NCBI GenBank assembly: GCA_002288445.1
Contig: NEUQ01000003.1
Span: 1 to 45,959, forward strand
DNA: 45,959 bases
DNA from: Verrucomicrobiia bacterium Tous-C2TDCM
Lineage (GTDB): Bacteria > Verrucomicrobiota > Verrucomicrobiia > Verrucomicrobiales > DEV007
Direction of reading: 5' to 3'
The stretch's first letter is position 1. Every line of letters starts with the position of its first letter. Position numbers and translations under genes: made by a program. This document shows, in pieces, positions 1 through 9,106 of this stretch. Below the pieces are notes generated by a model. The model was not told the DNA's origin. It searched no databases and saw only the letters and a list, made by a program, of their open reading frames with translations.

Positions 1-1205
1 TCGATTGGGGGAGCAAACGACGCAAAGACGGCGGGAACGGCAGGGGTGATCTTGATGGTTTTGTCAGGATTCGAAGGCTCGCCCCGCAGGTGGAAGAGGG
101 TCTCCACGTCTGGATGATCGTCGAAGACACGGGGAATGCCGTCGTTTTCAAAATCGATCTGGCCTGGCACGGGATCGAGCCGCACCTGATGGGGCTCGAA
201 GAGAGCCCGCAGGTTATAGTAGTCGACCTGGTCGATCGGATCATACTTGTGGTCATGGCACTTCGCGCAGTTTAGGGTCAGCCCGAGGAAGGCCTTCCCG
301 GTGTGTTCGATCGTGTCGTCGAGCCAGGTGGTGCGGTTGAAGAGGTAATAGTTCCGTGCGAGGAATCCGGTCGCGCGGATCGCCTTGGCGTCGCCGGGCA
401 CGAGTTCGTCTGCGGCGAGCATCTCGGCGATCATGCGATCGTAGCCCTTGTCCCCGTTAAGCGATTCAACGATCCAATCGCGCCAATGCCAGAGGTGTTT
501 CTGGCTGTGGCGGAGCTGGTCGCCGAGCCCATACCAGTCCGAGTAGCGCCAGACGTCCATCCAGTGTCGCGCCCATCGCTCGCCGTGTTGGGGACTGGCG
601 AGCAACTCGTCGACGATCCTTTCGTCAGGCCTGGTGTCGCGGAGTTGTTCCGCGGTTGGAGGCAATCCAACGAGGTCGAGGTAAAGACGACGGAGGAGCG
701 GCCCACGCTCCGCCTCGGCAGCGGGGACGAGCCCTTTCTCGCGATGCTTCCCCGCAAGAAAGGCATCGACCGGATGAACGATGCCCGCGATTGGCGGCAC
801 TTCGGGACGCTCGATGCGGTGGAAGGACCAGTGATCACGTGGATCCGCCTCGCCTTTCTCACCGGTCGGCACCGGGGCCCCGGCGAGAATCCAGGCGCGG
901 ATCGCGCCGATTTGTTCGGGCTTCAGTGGCGCGGCCTCGAGCGGCATGCGCTCATGCAGGTCTTCCGTCGTGAGCCGCTCGAGGAGCGGGCTCTCATCCG
1001 GTCTCCCGGCGACGATGACGGCTCCGTCCGCCCCTCCCTCGAGGAGGCGCGCTGCGGTATCGAGCCTCAATCCGCCCTTTTGTTTCAAGGACCCGTGACA
1101 GGATTGGCAACGTTCCGCCAGCACCGGCTTGATCTCGCGAAGGTAGTCGACCGCTTCGCTCTGGGTGGGGAGACTGCTCCACCCCAACAACAGCGTTGCG
1201 GCTAA
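1..1205 (-). CDS. Planctomycete-type cytochrome c / DUF1549 (PSCyt1-PSCyt2) protein, C-terminus truncated by window edge
   Basis: The minus-strand frame left open at the window edge (not in the ORF list) reads ...EAVDYLREIKPVLAERCQSCHGSLKQKGGLRLDTAARLLEGG...AERGPLLRRLYLDLVGLPPT...ERWARHWMDVWRYSDWYG...FLARNYYLFNRTTWLDDTIEHTGKAFLGLTLNCAKCHDHKYDPI. It has CxxCH heme motifs typical of PSCyt1/PSCyt2. Start is uncertain (TTG/CTG near 1185-1205). Confidence 0.85.
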
Positions 1206-1421
1206 CGTGGCCCGCGGATTTGCGGGCCTTGGTCTGTCGTTTCCAGATCGGCTTATGGAGGAATCCTGCCAAATTGCTGCCGCGGCGGCGATCCTCTTTC
1301 TTCTCGCAATCGCGCCATCGGCAAGAGGAGTCGATCGATCGGTTCGCTCCAGAAAAAACGCGCTAAGATCACACGATAGGGGATCGTATAACCCTCGTGT
1401 AGATATGCCGCTCCATCCCTG

Positions 1422-2525
1422 ATGAACCAATCCAACCCGCTTTTCACCGCCCTCGCCGCCGCTCTCCTCTGGGCGGCACCCGCCGCCGAGGCCCAGCGCA
1501 CCAATCTCTCGGCCCGCGACGCTCTCGGTCTGGTCTCGGCCCAATTCGGTCCGCAGGCCACCCAGTCGATCGCCGAAATGCGAGCTCAGGGAGGTATTCC
1601 CCAGCCGAGCGACTGGCAGGTACTCGCCTACGACGAACGCGCGCCCAAGCTTCTCTATCGCTTCTGGGCCGGCGGCGGCCGAGCCGGAGATGGGGGAGTG
1701 GATGACCTTCGCTACCCCGACGACGTGCCGATCGGATATTTCGGCGTCTCACAAATCGCCGTGGATAGCGTGGCCGCCTTCACTATCGCCGAGGGAGAGG
1801 CCCGCAAGGCAAAAATGGCCTTCGACAGCTGCGATTACCTGCTGCGCCTCCGCGAATACTCGACCGAACTGGTCTGGCGTCTCGAATTGCTCGATGCCGC
1901 CCGTCGGCTCGTCGGCAAACTCTACATCTCTGGAAACACCGGGGAAGTCCTCCGCACCATCTGGGTTTATCGCGATCAGCGGGCAAGGCCGGACGGCCAA
2001 GCTCTCATCGTCGACTCACTGGCCCCGGCCGCTGCGACGACGCCATTGGGCTTGACGGGCGCCAATGCCTCCAGCGCGGCAATGCCGGGTTCGAAAATCG
2101 CACCCGGGGCAGTGATTTCCCCCCTGCCCCCGGGCATCGCTTCAGGCCAACTCCCCGGACAAATTCCCGGACAAATTCCCGGACAAGTCCCGGGATCGAC
2201 CATGGGAATCCCCTCCACACCCACACTTCCGACACCGGGGGTGAACGCGAACGGAAACCCTCCTTTTGCGCCGGTGGATGCCAACGGCCGCCCCATGGTC
2301 GGGCCCGGCCTGGGAGACGGCATCCCTTCGCCGCCCCCGTTGCCCCAGGCGCCTTCCTCATCGGGCGGGGCGATCCCGGCCCCGCCTGCCCTGCCGACTC
2401 CAGTCGTGCCGACCTCTCCAGCGCCCAAGCTGATTCCGACAAGTCCTCCGAAGCCACCCATCACGCCCTCGACGGGAGGCGGCGGAGACTCCGAAAGGAT
2501 CCCTCCCCCACCGATTCCTCGATAG
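1422..2525 (+). CDS. Secreted proline-rich hypothetical protein
   Basis: 367 aa ORF with a signal peptide (MNQSNPLFTALAAALLWAAPAAEA), a globular N-terminal half and a Pro-rich C-terminal half with GQIPGQIPGQVPG repeats. Confidence 0.75.
   Translation: MNQSNPLFTALAAALLWAAPAAEAQRTNLSARDALGLVSAQFGPQATQSIAEMRAQGGIPQPSDWQVLAYDERAPKLLYRFWAGGGRAGDGGVDDLRYPDDVPIGYFGVSQIAVDSVAAFTIAEGEARKAKMAFDSCDYLLRLREYSTELVWRLELLDAARRLVGKLYISGNTGEVLRTIWVYRDQRARPDGQALIVDSLAPAAATTPLGLTGANASSAAMPGSKIAPGAVISPLPPGIASGQLPGQIPGQIPGQVPGSTMGIPSTPTLPTPGVNANGNPPFAPVDANGRPMVGPGLGDGIPSPPPLPQAPSSSGGAIPAPPALPTPVVPTSPAPKLIPTSPPKPPITPSTGGGGDSERIPPPPIPR
2145..2196 (+). repeat. 12-bp in-frame tandem repeat (ccggacaaattc-like) encoding GQ[L/I/V]P
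   Basis: ccaactccccggacaaattcccggacaaattcccggacaagtcccggga encodes GQLPGQIPGQIPGQVPG. Confidence 0.8.
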
Positions 2526-4323
2526 ACTGCTGAATCAGGCTCAGGCGCCCGAGCGCCTCGACGGTCCAGACGATGGGATAGGCGCGCTCGAAATACCAGA
2601 GCTTCGCGAAGTAAAATCCGATCGGCGAGGGCTCGAAGCGCGTGCCATGTTCGGTCGCCTGATCGAGCCAGACAAAGCCGAGGGCGAGCGACTCGGCGCT
2701 GTGGCGTGATGGGTTGAAAGATTGGAGAAAGGCCAGGGCGCTGAGGGCGAGGGCGGTTTCTTCGATGGTGGAAGGCGTCTTATCGCGGGCCGAACCCCAG
2801 CCTCCGTCTTCATTTTGATGGGACAGGAGCCAAGCGCGACCCCGCTCGACCGCCTCACTCGTCGCGTCGATCTCGCCGAGGGCGAGCAGGACCTTGGCGG
2901 TGCCGTAGGTCGGATTTTCCTCGTCGTCGCGGCGATGCTGGTTACCAAACCAAAGCGGTCGCCAAGAGCCATCGCGACGCTGCTCGCGGAGGAGAAACGC
3001 GATCCCCCGCCTCGTGCCCTCGTCAAGGCGCGATCGGAGCTGGACGGGCATTTGCTGCCTCCAAGCCCGCCATGCACGAAGAGTATGCGCAGTGAGGTCG
3101 GGAGATGAGCGATCGAAGGGCAGTGCCCCCCATCCTCGACAGAAAGTGGGAATGCCTCCGTCGCGGTTCTGCAGATCGAGCAACCACGCGATTCCCGCCT
3201 CGGCCGCGACCCGTGATTCCTCGTCATCCGGTCCCGACAAAAGCTCCTTCAAAGCGAGAAGGGCTCCGGGCGTGTCGTCGGCGTCGGGGACGCCGCCGCT
3301 GAGATCGGTCCAAGCCCAGCCCCCGGGCGCGGCATCGGTGAAAGGGTGGCGTTCCCGGTATTGCTGACCGAGGAGCCAACGTTTCACCCGTCCCTCGCTG
3401 TCAAAAGAGAGACCGTCGCCGGAAGAGCCCGTCCGATCGGCGCTGAGCGCCTTCACCGCCAGGGTCGTGGCCCAGGTCGCGAGGTTCGTATCGATGGGCC
3501 AACTCCCGTCGGGACGGACCGTCTCCAAAAGAAAGGAGACCCCCAGACTCACGACGGGGTGGTCACGCTCACCGGCAGCAACGAGGGCCATCGTGACGAA
3601 ACTGGTCAACGGTGCCGCTTCTAGGAATCCTCCCGAGGCCGGTTGAATCGAGGCTAGCAGCTTGGAAAGTCCCGGCCAGAGGGGATCAGGCAAGGCGAGT
3701 CGAAACTTGGCCATCGTCCTGCGCGACTTGGCGTAACCGATCGCAATGAGGGCGGGCAGGGCGTAGCTCACCACGGGCAGACGCAGGATCGCGAACCAAT
3801 GGCGGGGAAAGGCGGCAAGCCAGTGTGGCATTTGCATCACCTGATCCCACCCGCGCGGCCCGAGGGTGCCACTGATCGCGCAGAGCATGAGGATGGGCAC
3901 GGAAAAGGTGCGGTCCTTCCCGTAACGGGCCTTCACCGTCTCGGCGATGCTCGCGGGATCGAGCGAGCCGACGTAGCCGCGGATCCAATGCGAGGCGCGC
4001 AGGACTGATGAACCTGCCGGATCGCCGCCGAAGCGGGTCAGGGCAGACCAGCAGAGCAGAGTCGTAGAGACGTTGGAGAAACTTTTGACCGTATCGCCCC
4101 AGCCACCGTCGGCGTTTTGATTCGCCATGAGCCAGCGGCAGGCGTCAGTGACCCGTTCGCGATGTTTCGCGGGATCGACCAAGCCGAGCGCAACGAGGGC
4201 GGTGGCGGTGGAAAGGGCAGAGGTGGAGAGTTCGCCAGTCCAGTGCCCTTCCGGGTTGCGCTCCGCGAGCAGCACGCTTTTTGCGTTTGTCAGGGTTTTT
4301 TGGAGGCGAGCCGGATCGATCAT
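2461..4323 (-). CDS. Squalene-hopene cyclase-like class II triterpene cyclase (prenyltransferase/squalene oxidase repeats)
   Basis: Starts MIDPARLQKT... LLAERNPEGHWTGELS; many QW-like DGGWG/DGSW repeats; DXDD acid motif in VPDADDTPGAL; C-terminal PSPIGFYFAKLWYFERAYPIVWTVEALGRL. The upstream ORF extension overlaps the next gene, so the ATG at 4323 is preferred. Confidence 0.85.
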   Translation of the reverse strand: MIDPARLQKTLTNAKSVLLAERNPEGHWTGELSTSALSTATALVALGLVDPAKHRERVTDACRWLMANQNADGGWGDTVKSFSNVSTTLLCWSALTRFGGDPAGSSVLRASHWIRGYVGSLDPASIAETVKARYGKDRTFSVPILMLCAISGTLGPRGWDQVMQMPHWLAAFPRHWFAILRLPVVSYALPALIAIGYAKSRRTMAKFRLALPDPLWPGLSKLLASIQPASGGFLEAAPLTSFVTMALVAAGERDHPVVSLGVSFLLETVRPDGSWPIDTNLATWATTLAVKALSADRTGSSGDGLSFDSEGRVKRWLLGQQYRERHPFTDAAPGGWAWTDLSGGVPDADDTPGALLALKELLSGPDDEESRVAAEAGIAWLLDLQNRDGGIPTFCRGWGALPFDRSSPDLTAHTLRAWRAWRQQMPVQLRSRLDEGTRRGIAFLLREQRRDGSWRPLWFGNQHRRDDEENPTYGTAKVLLALGEIDATSEAVERGRAWLLSHQNEDGGWGSARDKTPSTIEETALALSALAFLQSFNPSRHSAESLALGFVWLDQATEHGTRFEPSPIGFYFAKLWYFERAYPIVWTVEALGRLSLIQQSIEESVGEGSFRSLRRLPSRA

Positions 4324-4333
4324 TACGAGAGCA

Positions 4334-5221
4334 TCAAAGAGCGAGATGACCGAGGGCGAGGAGACCGTAGTAGGTATATTCGATGTCGAATTCCTCCTCA
4401 TCCCAGGTGCCATGAAATCCCCCGGCGGCGGTCCAGAGGGAGTCGACGAAATCGAGCATGAGATCCTTCCGCTCCGCGAAACTGGCCTGCAATCCATCGA
4501 GGGCGTGCAGGGCAACGGCGGTGGAGAGGAGATCGGGCATGGGCGCGCCGGGAAAGGGCAGAAAACCGCCTGATGGATGCCACGAGTTCAAGATCCAGCC
4601 TGCCGTTTCGGCAGGGACGGGCTGGCGGAGATTGCGACAGAGGGTGACGGCCGCAGCGGTCGAGGGGAGGTTCGGGATGGGCAGATCGACATCGTTTGCC
4701 CAAGCCCCTCCGGCAACGCGCAGCGAGTCGAGACAACGCACGACCCCTTCCAAACATGGGAGTTCGATCCGGTGATCGGCGTAGGCTCCATAGGCGAGGA
4801 AACAGGCGTAGGCCGATCCGGTCTCGTCGTCGCCGGATTGATTGTAGCCTCCATCGGGGGTGCGGTAGCGCTCAATGCCTTCGAAAACGGGTGCGAGCAG
4901 GGTCGACGCAGGTGGCTTTGCCACGGCTGAGAAACTCCGCGCGAGACAACAGAGGTGCACGAAGTCAAGTTCCTCGAAGGCGACCCGTTTCGATTCAAGG
5001 AACGACTCCAGCGACTCGCCGGGCAGATCCACCTGTAGGGCGGTGAGGGCATCGATCGCGAAGCTCGTGTAATACAGGTCCGAGATGCCTTCGCGGTCGC
5101 GGAAGCCGCCGTCGGAATTCTGCTGCGATCGCACGTAGGCCTCTACGAGACCGCTGGCCTCGTCACCGAGCACAGATCGCGCGAGGCGCGCGACCTGGAG
5201 CATTTCGAGACGAAGGGACAT
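4334..5221 (-). CDS. Prenyltransferase beta-subunit-like alpha/alpha-toroid protein
   Basis: 295 aa; QQNSDGGFRDREG, YRTPDGGYNQSG, HPSGGFLPFPGAPMPDLLSTAVALHAL, AAGGFHGTWDEEEFDIEYTYYGLLAL repeats typical of GGTase-beta/squalene cyclase folds. Confidence 0.8.
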   Translation of the reverse strand: MSLRLEMLQVARLARSVLGDEASGLVEAYVRSQQNSDGGFRDREGISDLYYTSFAIDALTALQVDLPGESLESFLESKRVAFEELDFVHLCCLARSFSAVAKPPASTLLAPVFEGIERYRTPDGGYNQSGDDETGSAYACFLAYGAYADHRIELPCLEGVVRCLDSLRVAGGAWANDVDLPIPNLPSTAAAVTLCRNLRQPVPAETAGWILNSWHPSGGFLPFPGAPMPDLLSTAVALHALDGLQASFAERKDLMLDFVDSLWTAAGGFHGTWDEEEFDIEYTYYGLLALGHLAL

Positions 5222-5224
5222 GAC

Positions 5225-5848
5225 TCAGGGTTTTGCGGTCACCGAGACCTTCAGGTGATTCTTGAGATCCTGTGTCGTGCTTCCGGAAAAGACGATGACG
5301 GCCATCTCCGAGATCATCTTGACTTCGCCGGGATTTTTCGCCTCACCTTCCAGAGTCACCACGGCATCTAGGTAAGCGACTTTCGCGTTCGTGACCCTCT
5401 GGAGAAAAGGCACGAGAAACTCATCGGCGACACGATTGCCCCAACCGACTCCCATCCGCTCGTAATCGACCACCAGTGAGCTTTCGACCTCGTGTTGCGG
5501 GAACTCGCGGCTCAGCGCTTCGAGGATCCGTTCGACTTGGATCTTGCTGCGAAGTGCTCCCGTGACGACAATCCTTTTCCCTTCCATCGCGACGCTCAGC
5601 TCCGGCTCGGGCTCCGGGAGGGAAGATGGCCGATTCCGATCTTCCGCGGTCGATTCCTTGAAAGCGGGAGGAGTCGAGGGTGCAACCATCGGGGCCGTGA
5701 CTGGCGCGACCAACTCAGATGCCGCCGCCTTCTCTGCCGCGGCCGCTTGATTCTCTGACGTGATCTGCCGTTTCGGTTTCTCACAGGCGCTCACGAAGAG
5801 GAGCAGGACAAAAGGACTCCAATGGAGTCCGCGGAAGGGAAAATTCAT
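5225..5848 (-). CDS. Putative lipoprotein with BON/OmpA-N-like domain
   Basis: MNFPFRGLHWSPFVLLLFVSACEKPK lipobox; GKRIVVTGALRSKIQVERILEALSREFPQHEVESSLVVDYERMGVGWGNRV resembles a BON-like repeat. Confidence 0.6.
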   Translation of the reverse strand: MNFPFRGLHWSPFVLLLFVSACEKPKRQITSENQAAAAEKAAASELVAPVTAPMVAPSTPPAFKESTAEDRNRPSSLPEPEPELSVAMEGKRIVVTGALRSKIQVERILEALSREFPQHEVESSLVVDYERMGVGWGNRVADEFLVPFLQRVTNAKVAYLDAVVTLEGEAKNPGEVKMISEMAVIVFSGSTTQDLKNHLKVSVTAKP

Positions 5849-5938
5849 TGCGACTTGCGGGAAAAGGATTTGCAGCACAAGGATGACGCGAGGCTCGCTC
5901 CGCGTCCAGCGCGATTCACCGCTCGCCTCACGCATCTC

Positions 5939-7360
5939 ATGAACAACTCCTATGATTTCCTCGTCCTCGGCGGAGGCAGCGCCGGCTATGCGGCCGCACG
6001 CTCTGCCCACGATCTCGGGCTTACCGTGGCCGTGATTGATGGCGCCCGCGAACTTGGCGGACTTTGCATCCTGCGAGGCTGCATGCCCTCGAAGACACTG
6101 ATCGAGTCGGCAAACCGCTTTCGCTCGATGCGACGGGCGGAGGAATTCGGCCTGCGGGCCAGCAGTCTCGCCATCCGGACGGACGAGATCATCACGCGGA
6201 AACGTCGCCTCATCGCCGAGTTCGCCGACTACCGCCGCGGCCAGCTCGAGGACGGTCGTTTCGACCTTATACGCGGCAGAGCGGCGTTCCGCAACAAGGA
6301 GTCCGTGATCGTCACTCCACTCGAAGGGGGGGATCCCTTCGAAGTTGCTTTCCGCTCCTGCCTCATCGCCACCGGCTCGGTCGTGACGCGACTGCCCGTT
6401 CCGGGCCTCGAAGAGAACCGCTACTGGACCAGCGACGAGATCCTCGACGCAACCGAGTTACCCGACCGGTTCATTGTCCTCGGCGGCGGAGCCATCGCGC
6501 TCGAGATGGCCTGCTACCTCGAAGGCCTCGGAAAGCGCGTTGACGTGATCCAGCGCAGCGCGCACCTGCTCTCCTCCTCCGACACGGACATCGCCGTTTC
6601 CCTCGAAAAGGCCCTAAGGGGACGAGAAACGTTTTTCCTTCATACCGGCACCCGGCTCGACCGGGTGGAGATGAGCGATACAGGGGAGAAGACCGTCTTC
6701 TTCGAGCAAGACGGAGAGCCCCGCAGCGTCACCGCCGACGAAATCCTCCAAGCTGTCGGGCGATCCCCCAACACGGGCGCCCTTGAGGCGGCGACCGCCG
6801 GCCTGAATCTCGAACCGGGCTCTGGCCGCGTCCTCTGCGGCCCCGACCAAAGCACCTCGGTTGCCGGAATCTTCGCCGCCGGGGATGTTTGCGGGCCACA
6901 CGAGATCGTCCACATCGCGATCGAGCAAGGCGAAATCGCCGCCCACAACGCCGCTGTCCACCTTGGCAAAATCAATGGTCCGGCAAAGCGGATCGACTAT
7001 CGCTTGAAGATCCTCGGGATCTTCACCGACCCTCAGGTCGCCACCGTCGGGCTCTCCGAGAAGGAGGCCGCGGAGGCCGGACGAGCCTTCGCGGTGGCGA
7101 GCTATCCCTTTGATGATCACGGGAAATCCATGGTCATGGGAGAGACCCACGGGTTCGTGAAACTCATCGCCGACACGAACACGGGCGAGATCCTTGGAGG
7201 CGCCGTCGTCGGCCCCGAGGCGGTCGAGCTGATCCACGAAATCGTCGTTGCAATGGCTTTCCGCGCCACCGCGGGACAACTGCTAAAGATTCCGCACTAT
7301 CATCCGACCTTGAGTGAAATTTGGACCTACCCCGCAGAAGATCTTTCCATTTACGGATGA
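5939..7360 (+). CDS. FAD-dependent pyridine nucleotide-disulfide oxidoreductase (dihydrolipoamide dehydrogenase/mercuric reductase family)
   Basis: GGGSAGYAAARSA FAD-binding motif; redox GGLCILRGCMPSK (CxxxxC); GGGAIALEMACYLEGLG NAD motif; C-terminal HYHPTLSEIW. Confidence 0.9.
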   Translation: MNNSYDFLVLGGGSAGYAAARSAHDLGLTVAVIDGARELGGLCILRGCMPSKTLIESANRFRSMRRAEEFGLRASSLAIRTDEIITRKRRLIAEFADYRRGQLEDGRFDLIRGRAAFRNKESVIVTPLEGGDPFEVAFRSCLIATGSVVTRLPVPGLEENRYWTSDEILDATELPDRFIVLGGGAIALEMACYLEGLGKRVDVIQRSAHLLSSSDTDIAVSLEKALRGRETFFLHTGTRLDRVEMSDTGEKTVFFEQDGEPRSVTADEILQAVGRSPNTGALEAATAGLNLEPGSGRVLCGPDQSTSVAGIFAAGDVCGPHEIVHIAIEQGEIAAHNAAVHLGKINGPAKRIDYRLKILGIFTDPQVATVGLSEKEAAEAGRAFAVASYPFDDHGKSMVMGETHGFVKLIADTNTGEILGGAVVGPEAVELIHEIVVAMAFRATAGQLLKIPHYHPTLSEIWTYPAEDLSIYG

Positions 7361-7433
7361 TTGAGCTAGTTTGCATCGTGTGATCTCGGGAACCCGCCCG
7401 GGATCAAACTTATCTCCCAAATCCCTTCCAGCC

Positions 7434-7904
7434 GTGCTCAAACAAATCATCAATCAGGAAGACAGCTCGGACGCCAGCAAGCCTGCCGAGGAAACCGCCG
7501 CCGCTCCCAAGACGCGCCCTGCCGCTCCGCTTGCCGGGGCGACCGCTGGCAAAAACATCCTTTCCAGTGATGTCGAAATCAAGGGCAAGCTCCGCTTTTC
7601 AAACGACCTCATCGTCGACGGCCGCATCGAAGGCGAGGTGCATTCCGAAGGCGACCTCACCGTCGGTGAGAACTCCCACATTGTCGGCGATGTGAAAACA
7701 CGCTCTGTTGTCGTCTTCGGCCGCATCGAGGGCAACATCACGGTCACGGATCGCTGCGAGCTCAAACAGAACGCCATCCTCCACGGAGATGTCACCGCCG
7801 GCAAGCTCGCGATCGAAGAAGGCGCCACATTCATGGGGTCATCGACTGTCGGCACGCCGCGCTCTGCGAGCAAGGCACCGGCCAAACCCGCTGGAGGCCA
7901 GTGA
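7434..7904 (+). CDS. Bactofilin (polymer-forming cytoskeletal protein)
   Basis: DVEIKGKLRFSNDLIVDGRIEGEVHSEGDLTVGENSHIVGDVKTRSVVVFGRIEGNITVTDRCELKQNAILHGDVTAGKLAIEEGATF, a right-handed beta-helix repeat. GTG start at 7434 preferred; a TTG at 7371 is possible. Confidence 0.9.
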   Translation: MLKQIINQEDSSDASKPAEETAAAPKTRPAAPLAGATAGKNILSSDVEIKGKLRFSNDLIVDGRIEGEVHSEGDLTVGENSHIVGDVKTRSVVVFGRIEGNITVTDRCELKQNAILHGDVTAGKLAIEEGATFMGSSTVGTPRSASKAPAKPAGGQ

Positions 7905-7987
7905 TCCAATCCGTCTCTTGAACCGCTCTCAAATCGAAGGAGGGCGGCCGCGGGGCGCGCGCCTCTCTCGAATACCCCGCTCCTGAC

Positions 7988-9079
7988 GTGTTCGGTAAAC
8001 GATATCGTTCGAAAAAGGTGGATCTCACCTGCCCCTGCTGCGGTCACATTCAGCAGGAACCCGCTTTGGTGATCTCCACCTTCTGCCGGGCCTGTGGCGA
8101 GCATTTCCGAGTCCGCAGAGGCGTCGCCTTCACCAACCCCGGACCGCGGGTCTCGGGCCTCGCGGAGTTGCGCCCGTTGCGCCGCCAAAAGCCCTCTCTT
8201 TCCGGCTTGAAAGAGGAGTCGAATCCCCGCCCACCCTCCGAGTTGGCGCCCCGCCACGCCGATGAGGAGACCGACCTCACCGCCGCAGCCTTCTTCGGAC
8301 TCAGCGCCGAAGAGCCCCACGCCGAAACGATCGAGACCTCGGGTGGCTCTCTCGGCCGCAATGCCCAGAGCCGCGAAGCCCTCGCTGAGGGGTCGTTGGG
8401 AGCGCTGATCGCCGCCGGACAGACCGTCGTCGTCGCCGGGAAGGAAAAGATGCCGCCGAACTACGCTGCCCCTGACGATCGCCGCAGGCGCGACGACAAT
8501 GTCCCCGGAATCCCGGTGCGCTGCTTTCGCTGCCACCACCGGCAGGATGTCTCGCGCTTCGCAAAGTCGACCCAGTGCGAGCGATGCAGCGCCTACATCA
8601 GCCTGGCCCACTACGAAATCAAGACCGTGAAAAGCCACAGCCTCCGCACTCGAGGCGACATCGTCATCGCGAAAAAAGGGGGCCTGATTCAGAATTCCGA
8701 GATCGCCTGTCACCACCTCACCGTGAGCGGGTCGATCGACGCCATTGTCGATTGCTCCGGCGATGCCGTCTTCCGGCACTCCGGCAGGGTCCGCGGCCAG
8801 CTTCACTGCGAAACGCTCGTGTTGGAAAAAAACTGCCAAGTCAGTTTCCCCGATGGTGTCATGGCCAGACGCGCCGAGATCGCCGGGCATCTGGTCGGCG
8901 ACCTCACGTGCTCGGGCAAGGTGCGCATCGCACGCAACGGCATTGTCGAGGGAAGCCTCGCCGCGGTGGACCTCGAACTCCGCGACGGCGGCCGCATCTC
9001 CGGCGAAACCCGGCTCGATCCCGGCATCACCACCGAACCAGCCTTGAGCAAGGGATTCAATCCAAACCTGATCGGCTGA
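7988..9079 (+). CDS. Zinc-ribbon-containing bactofilin family protein
   Basis: Two Cys4 ribbons (TCPCCGHI...FCRACGEHF and VRCFRCHH...TQCERC), then a bactofilin-like beta-helix (SHSLRTRGDIVIAKKGGLIQNSEIACHHLTVSGSIDA...). GTG start. Confidence 0.8.
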   Translation: MFGKRYRSKKVDLTCPCCGHIQQEPALVISTFCRACGEHFRVRRGVAFTNPGPRVSGLAELRPLRRQKPSLSGLKEESNPRPPSELAPRHADEETDLTAAAFFGLSAEEPHAETIETSGGSLGRNAQSREALAEGSLGALIAAGQTVVVAGKEKMPPNYAAPDDRRRRDDNVPGIPVRCFRCHHRQDVSRFAKSTQCERCSAYISLAHYEIKTVKSHSLRTRGDIVIAKKGGLIQNSEIACHHLTVSGSIDAIVDCSGDAVFRHSGRVRGQLHCETLVLEKNCQVSFPDGVMARRAEIAGHLVGDLTCSGKVRIARNGIVEGSLAAVDLELRDGGRISGETRLDPGITTEPALSKGFNPNLIG

Positions 9080-9106
9080 TCCTGACACTCTTCCTACCCC
9101 CCCGCC

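Noticed and set aside
303-1205. 300-aa plus-strand ORF
   Set aside because: The antisense frame encodes the PSCyt1/DUF1549 cytochrome with CxxCH motifs; the plus frame shows no family signature.
1371-1400. Imperfect hairpin acacga...tcgtgt upstream of the ORF at 1422
   Set aside because: 6-bp stem plus a bulged GGG/CCC with a 10-nt loop; no T-tract or conservation evidence, so too weak to call a terminator or riboswitch.
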